From Moringa oleifera (Eukaryota > Streptophyta > Magnoliopsida > Brassicales > Moringaceae): a stretch of 64,000 nt of DNA. Shown here one piece after another: positions 22,351 to 31,833 of the stretch. Numbering within the stretch: the stretch's first letter is position 1; every line of letters starts with the position of its first letter. Made by a program: the position numbers and the translations under genes. Location of the stretch: NCBI GenBank assembly GCA_021397835.1, contig JAJFZO010000087.1, forward strand, positions 3,534,001 through 3,598,000, in the 5' to 3' direction. Under the pieces are notes generated by a model. The model was not told the origin of the DNA. It did not search any database and was given only the letters and a program-made list of their open reading frames with translations.

Positions 22351-22605
22351 TAGTAGATGAAGGTTTGAAACACATGAGATATGCTTTACTTAAAGTGATA
22401 TTTGCTCTCTTGTCCGATGAAATTGCTTTTGAGTTTTGCTAGCAAATTGCTTTAATGTTCCTGTTCAAGAGCGTAATAAAGTGGTCTACCCTATGAAGCT
22501 GTTGGACAGACTTTTTATGCATGAGCTATTAATAATCTATATTGCTTGGATATCCCTTAGTAAGAAGCTGCGCCCAATAAGCAATGACTTAAATATTAGG
22601 CAAAG
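22351..22605. other. Unassigned flank of the copia relic
   Basis: No domain recognised. May include the leader or LTR remnant of the copia element. The plus-strand open frame starting at 22436 runs into the LTR-like repeat and matches nothing. Confidence 0.35.
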
Positions 22606-23440
22606 ATTGTCTTCAACCTTAGGACACCCACATTATGAGCTTACAAAAGCTTCCAGTAGAAGGTTGGTTGGCATAATGATTTACCATTTCACCCAAGATT
22701 CTCTCCTAAATTCACGGATGTAACAACCAAGAAGAAATTAGACTTGCTTCCCAAATTCTATAAATACCCAGGTATGCTCTTCAAAGAGTAGAAGCTTTCT
22801 AATTTCCATTAATCTCTTGCTGCTGATTTATTTATTGACTTGAGCATCAGAGTAATTTTAAGAATTACCTCCATGCTCACTTTTTCTTAATTTTGTAGGA
22901 TCTAAGCTCGAATAAAGCATTTTTGGAAAAGGAGATGAAGTCTCTTGATGAAGTCTCTTTAAGCATTCTCTTTCTTCATCTACTAGTTCTATCTTTTATC
23001 TGTCTACGCATATAATATTTAGCTTGTCAAGTTATGCTCTTTCTCTGTTCTCTCTTGCTTGACCATGTTGATTGTATCATTGAGACACCCACATTAGAAG
23101 CTATAGAAGCTTTCAAAAATCTACATAAGGTTAGTTGCATGGTGTAATAGTTTGCACCAGTCGGGATTCTCTCATAAGCTCATGAACTCTAGAGATAAGA
23201 ACTAAGTATGCTCTTTAAAGAGCAGAATCTTTTTTATTCTCATTAATCTCTTGTTCTTGATTTATTCACTGACTCAAGCATCTGAGTGATCCAAAGGGAT
23301 ACTCCATGTCAGCTTCTTCTTGATTTTGTAAGATCCAGACTCAGAACATAGCATTATGGGAAAAATAGACAATACCTCTTGAAATTTTCTCTCTTACACC
23401 CACTAATTCTATCCTTCCAGTTTCTATATACTATTTTCAT
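22606..23440. repeat. Two tandem LTR-like fragments (~465-bp period)
   Basis: The segments 22606-22990 and 23075-23440 are diverged copies of each other. Shared blocks are 'acacccacatta', 'gaagcttt', 'gtatgctctt.aaagag', 'attaatctcttg.t..tgatttatt.a.tga' plus 'gagcatc.gagt', 'tgta(g/a)gatc', and 'tctttcttcatctactagttctatc' against 'tctcttacacccactaattctatcc'. The 'cttgatttattcactgacttgagcat..gagtg' stretch resembles the R-U5 end of some plant gypsy LTRs. A TATA box 'ctataaatac' lies at 22759 in the first copy. Confidence 0.6.
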
Positions 23441-24557
23441 GAGCAGCAATAATATATTCATTGCTTAAGTTAACCATGGCTAATATATAAACTAAATAGT
23501 GAGATATGAAAGTAATTTTTCAGTTTATTCAAAATATTTATCATAAAGCAAAATTCTTTTAAAAAAATTAAAATGCCCCATTTAAATATGAATCTCTTCC
23601 AACAAAAAATAAGTTAAAAAAAATCATTGCTTAAGTTAACTATGGTTAATATCATGTCTAAGAAAGAATCTTTAGGGAGTGCTGTTAAATATCTTCACAT
23701 TGGGCATCTAACAACATTTAATTCTGTTTTAGCATTTACAGCAAACTAAACTAGATACGTGTATACTGATGTAAGGTTCTTTTTCAAATATGATCCACAT
23801 GGGCTACTCTTAAGTGATCCACATGAGCAACTCTCAGGTGCGGGATAAAGATGCTTTTGGTGATGAATATCTTTCTTAAAGAAAAAAGCTTATCTTATTA
23901 TTCATATAGATATATATAAAATAACTAATTTTATGATGGATATATAATAGAGGAAAATAAAAATTTTTACCCTGTTAATAGCGTCCAAATCATCAAAGCG
24001 GAAATACACCCAACTCATAAAGAACTATCTCAACATTAAAAAAAAAATCTACAGTATGATTTATAGTTTATCTTCATTATATTCACTTTAATCTTATGCT
24101 GCTAAAATTTGTACTAACTTAAAGTATCAGAGTGTTCCTGATTCAACATCCAGTGTTTATCTCCTTCCTATTATGGTTAGATGATTTCCAGTCATTTGAT
24201 AACCCTCAATCCCTGTAAACAGATAGACCAAATCCATTTACTAATTTTTGGCAGCATCATATCATTAACCATGCATAAGTATTATTTAACTTTGATGTGA
24301 TTTTATAAATTAAGTACTTAATAATGATGTGATGGAGGTGATGAATTTGCTCTGGAAATCCGAGTTAAAACAAGTCCCTTTTATTGCAAATATGAAATGT
24401 TACATAATAGATTGCTGCTACATCATCTTTGTCATCAACACATAACACATATGTCCATATAGAATATGGGCTTGTGGTTGTTGATCTTTTTATTACTCTC
24501 GTTTAGTTAGTAGGGACTGCATGCGTTCTAATTTTTACATAATAGATTTTGTAACTT
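23441..24557. other. Intergenic region downstream of the first EF-hand gene
   Basis: AT-rich, no coding frame recognised. One small direct repeat near 23788-23840 ('gatccacatg.gc.actct'). The last 200 bases are the presumed 3' untranslated and polyadenylation region of the minus-strand gene. Confidence 0.4.
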
Positions 24558-24860
24558 CTAGTGGTGAACGATGTAGCCAAGACGCCTAACGTATGTGATG
24601 AGAGATGGCAGTTCCTCTTCGTCGATTGTCCCATCCCCATCGGCATCAGCGATGTTTAGCCCACGGAAGGCTCTCCATGCAGGAACTACCGCACCCAGAT
24701 AAGCAAACGCTGCTTTTAGCTCTTGTCTACTGAGACGACCATCACCATTCTTATCGAACCTCTTCAAGACCTCCCTTATCTGCTGTTCGCTTAGGTATTT
24801 CGGTGGCTCGGGTGCTGCATTGTACACGTGAATGTGAAGCAGGTGAAGACTACCAAACAT
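24558..24860 (-). CDS. Two-EF-hand calmodulin-like protein (100 aa), intact
   Basis: Small predicted Ca2+-binding protein. EF-hand loop 1 is residues 36-47 (DKNGDGRLSRQE) and loop 2 residues 72-83 (DADGDGTIDEEE). Both keep Asp at 1, Asn/Asp at 3, Asp at 5, Gly at 6 and Glu at 12, so both should bind Ca2+. The 24-residue linker ('LKAAFAYLG...FRGLNIA') joins them as one paired EF lobe, as in short plant CML/polcalcin-like proteins. The N-terminus (residues 1-20, His/Leu then Pro-rich) is longer than in its paralogues and has no clear signal peptide. Intronless. The ATG is preceded by 'gaaac', as in the paralogues. It is GC-richer than its neighbours. Likely a cytosolic calcium sensor; targets cannot be read from the sequence. 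Confidence 0.9.
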   Translation of the reverse strand: MFGSLHLLHIHVYNAAPEPPKYLSEQQIREVLKRFDKNGDGRLSRQELKAAFAYLGAVVPAWRAFRGLNIADADGDGTIDEEELPSLITYVRRLGYIVHH

Positions 24861-24927
24861 GTTTCTGGTGTGTTTATGGGCACGTAGGGTTGTCGAGATT
24901 GCTATGCTGCAGAAAGGAGTAAAGGTA

Positions 24928-24936
24928 CTTATAGAG
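24928..24936 (-). promoter_or_regulatory. TATA box of EF-hand gene 24558-24860
   Basis: On the minus strand CTCTATAAG followed by TACCTTTAC, about 70 bases upstream of the ATG. The same core recurs before the other four family members. Confidence 0.65.
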
Positions 24937-25740
24937 ATTGTGTGGATAGGATATTGTTTTTCTGCATCTTCATGGGTAAGTTCCTAAGTTATATCCTACG
25001 GATAGGATGCAGTTGGACTTTTTTACAGTGGCCGCTCAATCCAAGATTCATTTTGCTACAGGTACTTTTATTTTTAGAATTCCTTGTGCAATTAAATTCC
25101 AATTCGAATGATTAAAACCTAAAGAACATGCAAACTGAAGAAGATAACATGGAAGCATCTAAGCTTAGATAATGATACCATGATGTCCCAAACTGATGTA
25201 AGATCGCTGCCGTCAAAATGATGGATAAGCATTCACATTGTCACTTCACTTCTCATTAACTTGGAGAATAAAGCTCTTTAGTTTGTGGAGAATATTTTTA
25301 CTGCTTAAACATGTGGACAAACCATATCTAAAAGGAGATAAGATGATGTTTAAAATAATATTATTTTTAATAAATATTAATTGTTAATTGAAATCTAAAC
25401 CAATGTTTGCAAAAGTGTTTTAAATTAAGAAATTAAAATTAAAAATTAAATGTAATTATTAAGTAATATTCAAAAATTTTCAAAAGAGATACATTCACAA
25501 AAAATAAATACATAGTATACATCAATAACATATAAACTAATATAATATTTATTATGACATTATTAATTATAAAATAATTCATAATATCATTTTTCAAAAA
25601 ATCTTAATTAAGAAATTACAAATAAAATTATAGCAAAATCATCAATATATTTCTAATAACATAAAACAACCTCTATATATATATGTATAAATATATGATA
25701 TTATTAACAATAAACATTTATATAATTTTTATTTATTTAA
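24937..25740. other. Upstream region of the first EF-hand gene
   Basis: Presumed distal promoter. A segment at about 25190-25330 ('gatggataagcattcacattg...cttctcattaactt.gagaataaagc') resembles segments at about 33360-33450 and 35985-36080, so upstream DNA was copied with the genes. No coding frame. Confidence 0.45.
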
Positions 25741-28200
25741 ATTTTAAAATGATATAAATATTCTGATCTTTAATAGTAATACTAATTTGGGTTTTTACAA
25801 ACAAAGCCCCACCAAAAGATAAATAAGAATAATATTTTAAAAAATATTAAAATGGTACTGATTTTGAGTTTTTTTTTTTCAACAAAACATCATGGAAAGG
25901 GATAAATATTTAAAAATAAAAAAATTAATCTTAATTAAAAACGATATGAATAAATAAGAATAATACCAACAAAATCTAAACAAATCCAGTTAAAATAATA
26001 CCTAAAAATTTTCAAAATCACCAAAAGCAATATCTACTAGTAATTTTAATTTATGTCATAAAAAAATCAAAAAGATAAAAACCAATCATAATCATAAGAC
26101 AAATCAACTTTAATTGACTATAATACACATTAATCAAAGTAATATAAAAAAAAATCAAATTTTAATATATTAAAAATCATGTATAAAATTACATTAAAAG
26201 AACAAAGTGATACATATCTTTCAATCTGAAAGATAATAGCAATTTATGATTTTACTTTTAAATATAGATCAATAAAAATAAAAAGCAAATTCAAAGTCAA
26301 TTGAAAGTAATGTAGACAATTAGCATAAAATCAAAAAGATTCAAATTTAAAAATATTTAAAATCCTAATATAAAATTATTTAAATAAAACCAACAAAATG
26401 TGATATTGGCAAATCTTTCAATTATTATGACCAATACTAATTTTTAATTTCACTTCTGCAATAAAACACGTAAAAAATGATACACATCAATAAGAACAAT
26501 AAAAAACTTTAACTTTAAATAAATTGAAAATGACATTAATTAACAAGAATAATATAAACAATCAAATTTATGTATTTTTAAATTTGAAATATAGAATTAA
26601 ATAAATAATTAATTACCAAAATACTACCGTACATATTTTAAGAACAATCATATATAATTTAGATTTTCACTTTTGCAATGAAACGTAATAAAAAATGTTT
26701 TAGCTCAATAAAGAAGAAAAAAAAACAACTTTAATTAGAAATGAAACAAATCAACAATAATAATATAAAAGAAGTAAATTCAAAAAATACTAAAAATCTT
26801 AAATATAAATTTGTCCAAACAATCAAATTGATACTTCTATGTCTTTCAATCTTTAACAGCACTGTACTAGTATGGGTTCACTGCAAAAAAGACCCAAATT
26901 AATAAGAATAATAAACAAAATTTAATGTAAATCAAAGTGATATTAAAAAATAATAATAATAGAAAAATAAAATTGTACATAATCAAAATGATACTTGCAA
27001 ATTAATATTTTTATCTTCAAGACGAGAACTAAATTTTGTGTTCTGACTTGTTCTAGATATTAAAAACAAAAAAAGCAAAACTGCAAAAAATGATGCGAAC
27101 CAATAAGAACAAAAGACAAATTTTAACACTGAAAGTAATACAAACTAATAAAAATAATAATAAAATCAGAATTTGTGAAAAACAAAACTTGGTTTGAAAG
27201 ACAATAATTATAAGTTGATTCGTTGTTCTTATAAATTGAAATGCTATTTTCACAAGAAGAGATCGTTATATCTTGAAAGACATTCATAATCAACATAATA
27301 GATATGAGGGAAGTTTTTTTTATAGATGTTCAAATATGATTTTTGAATGAATGCATCTTTTTAAAGAAAAACATACTAAAAGAAAGAATGCATCATTAAT
27401 AGAAAAGTATATTTCCATTGAAAAGAAAATCATACACTTTTCCATTAAAACTTTTTTTTTTCATTTTAAATTTTATTTTTCAACACCAAAAACATTTAAA
27501 GTGATTCCTATGGATCTTTCAATTTGAAAGAGCATTACTAATTTGGAACTTCACTTATATGGTATAAAACTTGGCAGTAATTTAGTTAAAATTTAAAAAT
27601 AAAATTTAAGAAAAGTAAAACAAATCAATAAGGATAACATGAAAAGATAAATTTTAAATACATTCAAAATTTTAAATATAACATTTTTTTATAAATAAAA
27701 AAATCAAAATAATACCTATAGATCTTTCAATTATCAAAAGCAATATAAATATCGAGTTTTATATTTGCAACATAACACTATTAAGAAAGATAGAGATTAA
27801 TAGAAAATAATAAAAATAATAATTTTCATTAAAAGTGATGCAAATGGATATAAATATAAAAAGTCTAAATAAAAACAACCAAAGTAAAATCTCAAAATTT
27901 TTTGATCTTCAAAAGCAATAACAACTTGCTATTTCACTTTGCAATAAAGCATTACCGAAAAGAATACAGATCAATTAAAATAATAAATAAAGTTTAACTT
28001 TAGTTCAAAAAGATATATATCAATATATATAGATAATCATATGTTAAGATATTATAAATCTTAAATTTAAAGTGGTAAAAACATAAACAATTAAAGTCAT
28101 ACTTATTAAAATCTTTCAACCTTTAAGAGAAGTTAATAAGAAATAATAAGAAATATTAAATTGAGATTTCACTTTTACTACCTTTAAGGAGTAGTATATT
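25741..28200. repeat. Region B: second copy of the ~205-bp AT-rich repeat block
   Basis: From about 25949 it follows region A base 1 onwards ('aataataccaacaaaatctaaacaaa...'), through 'tttaatgtaaatcaaagtgat' near 26920, and then matches 17992 onwards. The CACTA element is absent. Units with 'atctttcaat' cores occur near 26220, 26412, 26850, 27505, 27720 and 28115. No genes; the frame 27053-27253 is incidental. Confidence 0.75.
26965..26997. other. Empty (pre-insertion) site of the CACTA element
   Basis: Reads 'aaaataaaattgtacataatcaaaatgatacttg'. The left part equals 'aaaataaaattat' at 998-1010 and the right part equals 'ataataaaaataatacttg' at 17990-18008. The join lies at about 26976-26979. 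It shows that the A/B duplication carried an intact target. Confidence 0.7.
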
Positions 28201-28437
28201 GGCCAAAGTCATACAATCTAATTAAATAATTATATCTAATTAATATAATAAAACATAAATTTATTAACAAATAAATTAACAACCAATTAACTTAATTTTT
28301 TTAATGAATCTAATCAAAATTTTTCTAATTAATCTAACCAAAATTTTTACAATTATTTGTAGGAGTAGTAGATTTGTCGAGGAAAAGATGTAGGTGGCGA
28401 AATTGATGTTACAAAATTTCTAAACTCTCCATTCACG
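28201..28437. other. AT-rich spacer in region B
   Basis: Runs from the last ~205-bp unit to the GC-rich segment, with 'ctaattaatataataaa' and 'ttttctaattaatctaacc' type words. It is longer than in region A, where the equivalent spacing is nearly absent. No gene seen. Confidence 0.4.
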
Positions 28438-28870
28438 TGGAGACCAGCCGAAGGAGGGCGAGCTGCAGAGAGAGAGAGAGAGAGAGGAAGAGTTGCAAAG
28501 AGACAAAGAGGGAGAGTTTTAGAGATGAGAAGGAGAGAAAGGAGGGTAGCGATGCCGCGCGAGGAACACAGAAAATTAGGACGTCTGCCTTAGTTTTTTA
28601 ACAGGCTAGCAACTGCCAGCCGTTAAGTACTGCTAGCCACTGCAGGATGGCCATGGCCATTTTAGCGATTGTCCGACGACCATCACGAGCAATCAGTAGC
28701 CACCGCATGCTGCCCATGGCCATGTTAGCGACTGCCCATGGCAGTTGCTAACACGTTGGCCATGCATGCTGGCCATCGAAACCAACTTTGACGGTTCGTT
28801 GCTGTCGATCGCCAGGCATGCTGGCTATGTAGCCAGATTTTGCGATTGACAGCATCAATTGCTAAACATT
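28438..28870. repeat. Region B GC-rich terminal segment
   Basis: Paralogue of 19336-19675: 'gtggagaccagccgaaggaggg', (GA)n tract, 'taagtactgctagccactgcaggatggccatggccatttt', 'agattttgcgattgacagcatcaattgctaaa'. It carries about 100 extra bases of 'ggccatg..tgctggccat' repeats (about 28705-28830) that copy A lacks, and the hairpin seen in copy A is degraded here. Confidence 0.65.
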
Positions 28871-29119
28871 TTGAGCTATAGATTTTATTTCAATCACTAA
28901 TCAATAGTTAAAACGATTAAAATAATAATATAAATTAATTAAAGTTAAATTTAATGATAAATATTTTATTAATAGCTAAATTTTTCGTTAATCAATCAAT
29001 AAGTTAAAATTTTAGTTTTATAATAATTTTGTATATAATCTGTCACTATTTAATGATTAATTTTACCTGTCATTAATATATGTCGTTATTTTCAGCTTTT
29101 CTTTTAATATATTCATCAT
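28871..29119. other. AT-rich flank of region B
   Basis: Non-coding. This is the sequence that copy A lost at its junction with the copia relic (19676). Nothing else recognised. Confidence 0.4.
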
Positions 29120-29830
29120 AAAGATTGAGGAGATGTATACTTGAAGAGCAGGAATGGTTGTTACTCGTAAGGGAGATGATCGTGTAAAAAGTGCTACAAA
29201 AGTGGTGACAGCCTCCGATGAAGCCAATCAGACGATCTTACTCAATAAGGGGCCATGCATGACGCCAATCGATGCTGCAAAAATCAGTAAGAGAACAATG
29301 GATATGAACTAGTCTTTGCTGGAAAAGATTCTGGTGATCCACCAGAGGCTGGCAAAAGGTGAATCTAACTCTGGGGTCATTCTAACGCTCAAGTTTTAAA
29401 GGGAAAATTTAAAAAAAAAAAAAAAAAAACTGAGATGGAAGTGGCCATTTGAAATCAAGAATGCGAGTGTGAAAGTGTTCAACTAGCATCTCTACGGACT
29501 ATATATATTGGTTAAAGAGCGGGAAAATGCCTTTCGTTAACGTGGGGTTCACGGACCCGAGAATTGTAGGGTCATACACGAGAGCTGGGGAGACTTGGCA
29601 TGATAGTTGCCGAGAGTTTTGTTACAAGGCGAAGGGAAAAAGACCAGGACCAAGGTGTCTTTTTTTCATGATGGCTTCTTGGGTAAGCCAACTGATAGGT
29701 TGACTTTTTGTTTGGGGCTGGGCTTTTTCTATGAACAAGCCTAGTGAGCTTATGATAAAGCTCCTCACTAGTGCGATGCTTTATGGGTTTTTACACTTTG
29801 TTGGGTTGGGGCTTGGGTAATTCAATCGAT
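29120..29830. repeat. GC-richer unclassified relic, LTR-like
   Basis: An island of clearly higher GC with words seen in plant LTRs ('ctggaaaagattctggtgatccaccagaggctggcaaaagg', 'acgctcaag'), a pure A run near 29410, and a stop-rich interior. No protein domain. It ends near the (AT)n at 29837-29856. Likely a solo LTR or TE fragment; superfamily not assigned. Confidence 0.4.
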
Positions 29831-31460
29831 CCACATTAATATATATATATATATATTCGAATGGTTTTAAAAATTGTATTTTTGTCTGATTTTTATGTAT
29901 TTTTTAGATAATATATTATATATTATTCATCATTTTTTGAGAATTAAAAAATAATATTTTGTAAAGTGTAGTATATTAATTTATTTTTAAAAAATTAAAA
30001 TCATTAATATATTTATCACTTTATTTTATAATTGACTGAATAAGTATTTAACATCAATTTAGATATATTTTGAGTCATGTAAAAAAATTACAATGTAAAA
30101 ATATTCTAATTATAAATAAATTATCAATTTAAATTATAAATTAATTATCATAAATATATTTAATTTTAGATAAAATATCATTTAAAATTATGAGTTTTTC
30201 TTTCTTTTTTTTAAAAAAATATTAGCTTTTAAAACATTTACAAATAATTTATTAATTTGGATCAACTTGAACTTTATCAAAATATTTCAAACGTAAAAAT
30301 ATAACAAATTTTGACTTAAATTTTTTTACAGATATTAAAAAATATTTAAATTATTATCACAAAAAAATTTAAAAAAATTTTAGCATTAAAAATATATTTT
30401 TAAAAAATTTATACTATCAAAAATTTGAAAACTTCGTTGAGAATAGCTTGTTAGTAAAAATTAGTCAAATTTGAATAATAAAATTAAAATGGACTGTAAA
30501 TTTTATTAAAGTAATTTTTTGAACATTTTAATAATGATAATACTATTGATTTTTTACAGTCATTTTGAATTAATATTTAATTTAGATAAAATTAATAAAT
30601 TAAAATTTTTTTAAATATGTTTCAAAAATCAGAACACGATTGAAAAAAAAATCAAAAATTTAAATGATCTTTACTTTTAATTTTACAGAGATTTATGTAT
30701 TTTTAATTTTAATTTTAATTACCATTTATTAAAAACAATGGAAGCTAATTGTGAATTGTTACAATTAATTTATAATTTTGATTTTCCATGTCATTTGTGT
30801 TCACCTTATGGCCATAATTACAATTCCTAGCAATAGAATGCTTTACAGATAATTATTAATTATCACAATAAAATTTATGACCCATTTTGTTTTTGACTTT
30901 TTGGATGAAAAATAATAACTGTAGGTACCAATGATGGTTATACTAATTTATAAGGACAATGCAATTGTATTTGCTGATAATTATTTAATTACTGTCACCA
31001 TTTTTATTTATCTATATTTACACTTGTTATTGAATAATTATTCTTAAAAACTGTTAGGATTTTATAATTGTCAATAAAAATCAAAATAGATAGCCAAAGA
31101 AAAATGATTTTCTATAGCAGTTTTTTTAAGGAGAAAACAAATAATATTAGTAAACTCAAACAATATTAAATCAAATATATTCAAATTAAGCTTATGATGT
31201 ATTTCTTTGCATCTACTCTTGTTTCTTGTAAACCCTAAAACCAGTTTCCATCAAGATTCAAGCACTTTTGCATTTGAAATTCAAAACTTCACAAAAGAAC
31301 CACACTGAAGAACATAATGTATATAATAAATATTCGAAAACCCTTTAGCCCAAATGACATAAAATTTCTGTAAGTAGACAGCACACATAGACATACACAT
31401 AAACCAACTTAGTTAACTCACTGATCGCGGACAACTTTATTTAATTTCGATAGATAAGCT
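29831..31460. other. AT-rich intergenic region
   Basis: Very AT-rich; no coding frame or domain seen. The last 250 bases (from about 31200) are the 3' flank of the minus-strand EF-hand gene and include 'tgtaaaccctaaaaccagtttcc' (31228), a motif repeated near 35420 and partly near 63450. Confidence 0.4.
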
Positions 31461-31724
31461 CTAAATGGGGACATTGTATTGACGACCCAATACATATTGG
31501 ATGAAGGCAGGCAGCTCGGCTTCCTCGATGTACCCATCTCCATTATCATCGGCATATTTCAGGCCACGGGAAGCTCTGTATCGAGGGAATATTGAACCGA
31601 GATACTTCAATGCTTCCTTTAACTCTTCTTTACTGAGACGTCCATCGCCATTTGTATCAAATCGCATCAAAATCTCCCTTATTGACCTTTCTGTAAGCTT
31701 CGCTACCGGGTATTGAGCAGGCAT
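31461..31724 (-). CDS. Two-EF-hand calmodulin-like protein (87 aa), intact
   Basis: Compact Ca2+ sensor candidate. Loop 1 is residues 23-34 (DTNGDGRLSKEE) and loop 2 residues 59-70 (DDNGDGYIEEAE), both with complete ligand sets. The helix before loop 1 is 'ERSIREILMRF' and the linker is 'LKEALKYLGSIFPRYRASRGLKYA'. The C-terminal helix 'LPAFIQYVLGRQYNVPI' ends the protein. It has only one EF pair, so it may dimerise as polcalcins do (inference). The start fits: MPAQ is shared with the 48154 paralogue and both have 'caaacATGCC'. No signal peptide or membrane segment; no intron. The plus-strand open frame here is a shadow. Confidence 0.93.
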   Translation of the reverse strand: MPAQYPVAKLTERSIREILMRFDTNGDGRLSKEELKEALKYLGSIFPRYRASRGLKYADDNGDGYIEEAELPAFIQYVLGRQYNVPI

Positions 31725-31824
31725 GTTTGCTAAGAAAAATGTGCAACGAGAGATTGTAGAAGACTCTTATGGTTTAAACAGGTTTTGTGCTATGTTTGCC
31801 AATCTCTTGGGTGCAGAGAAGGAA

Positions 31825-31833
31825 CTTATAGAG
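31825..31833 (-). promoter_or_regulatory. TATA box of EF-hand gene 31461-31724
   Basis: On the minus strand CTCTATAAG, in the context AAGCTCTATAAGTTCCTTCT, about 100 bases before the ATG. The following leader 'ctgcacccaagagattgg' is nearly the same as the leader of the 48154 gene, so the two promoters are homologous. Confidence 0.7.

Noticed and set aside
29120..29830. GC-rich island as a CpG-island-type promoter or an exon cluster
   Set aside because: All frames are stop-rich and the words resemble plant LTR relics.
31501..31716. Plus-strand 71-residue open frame
   Set aside because: Antisense shadow of the intact EF-hand gene at 31461-31724.
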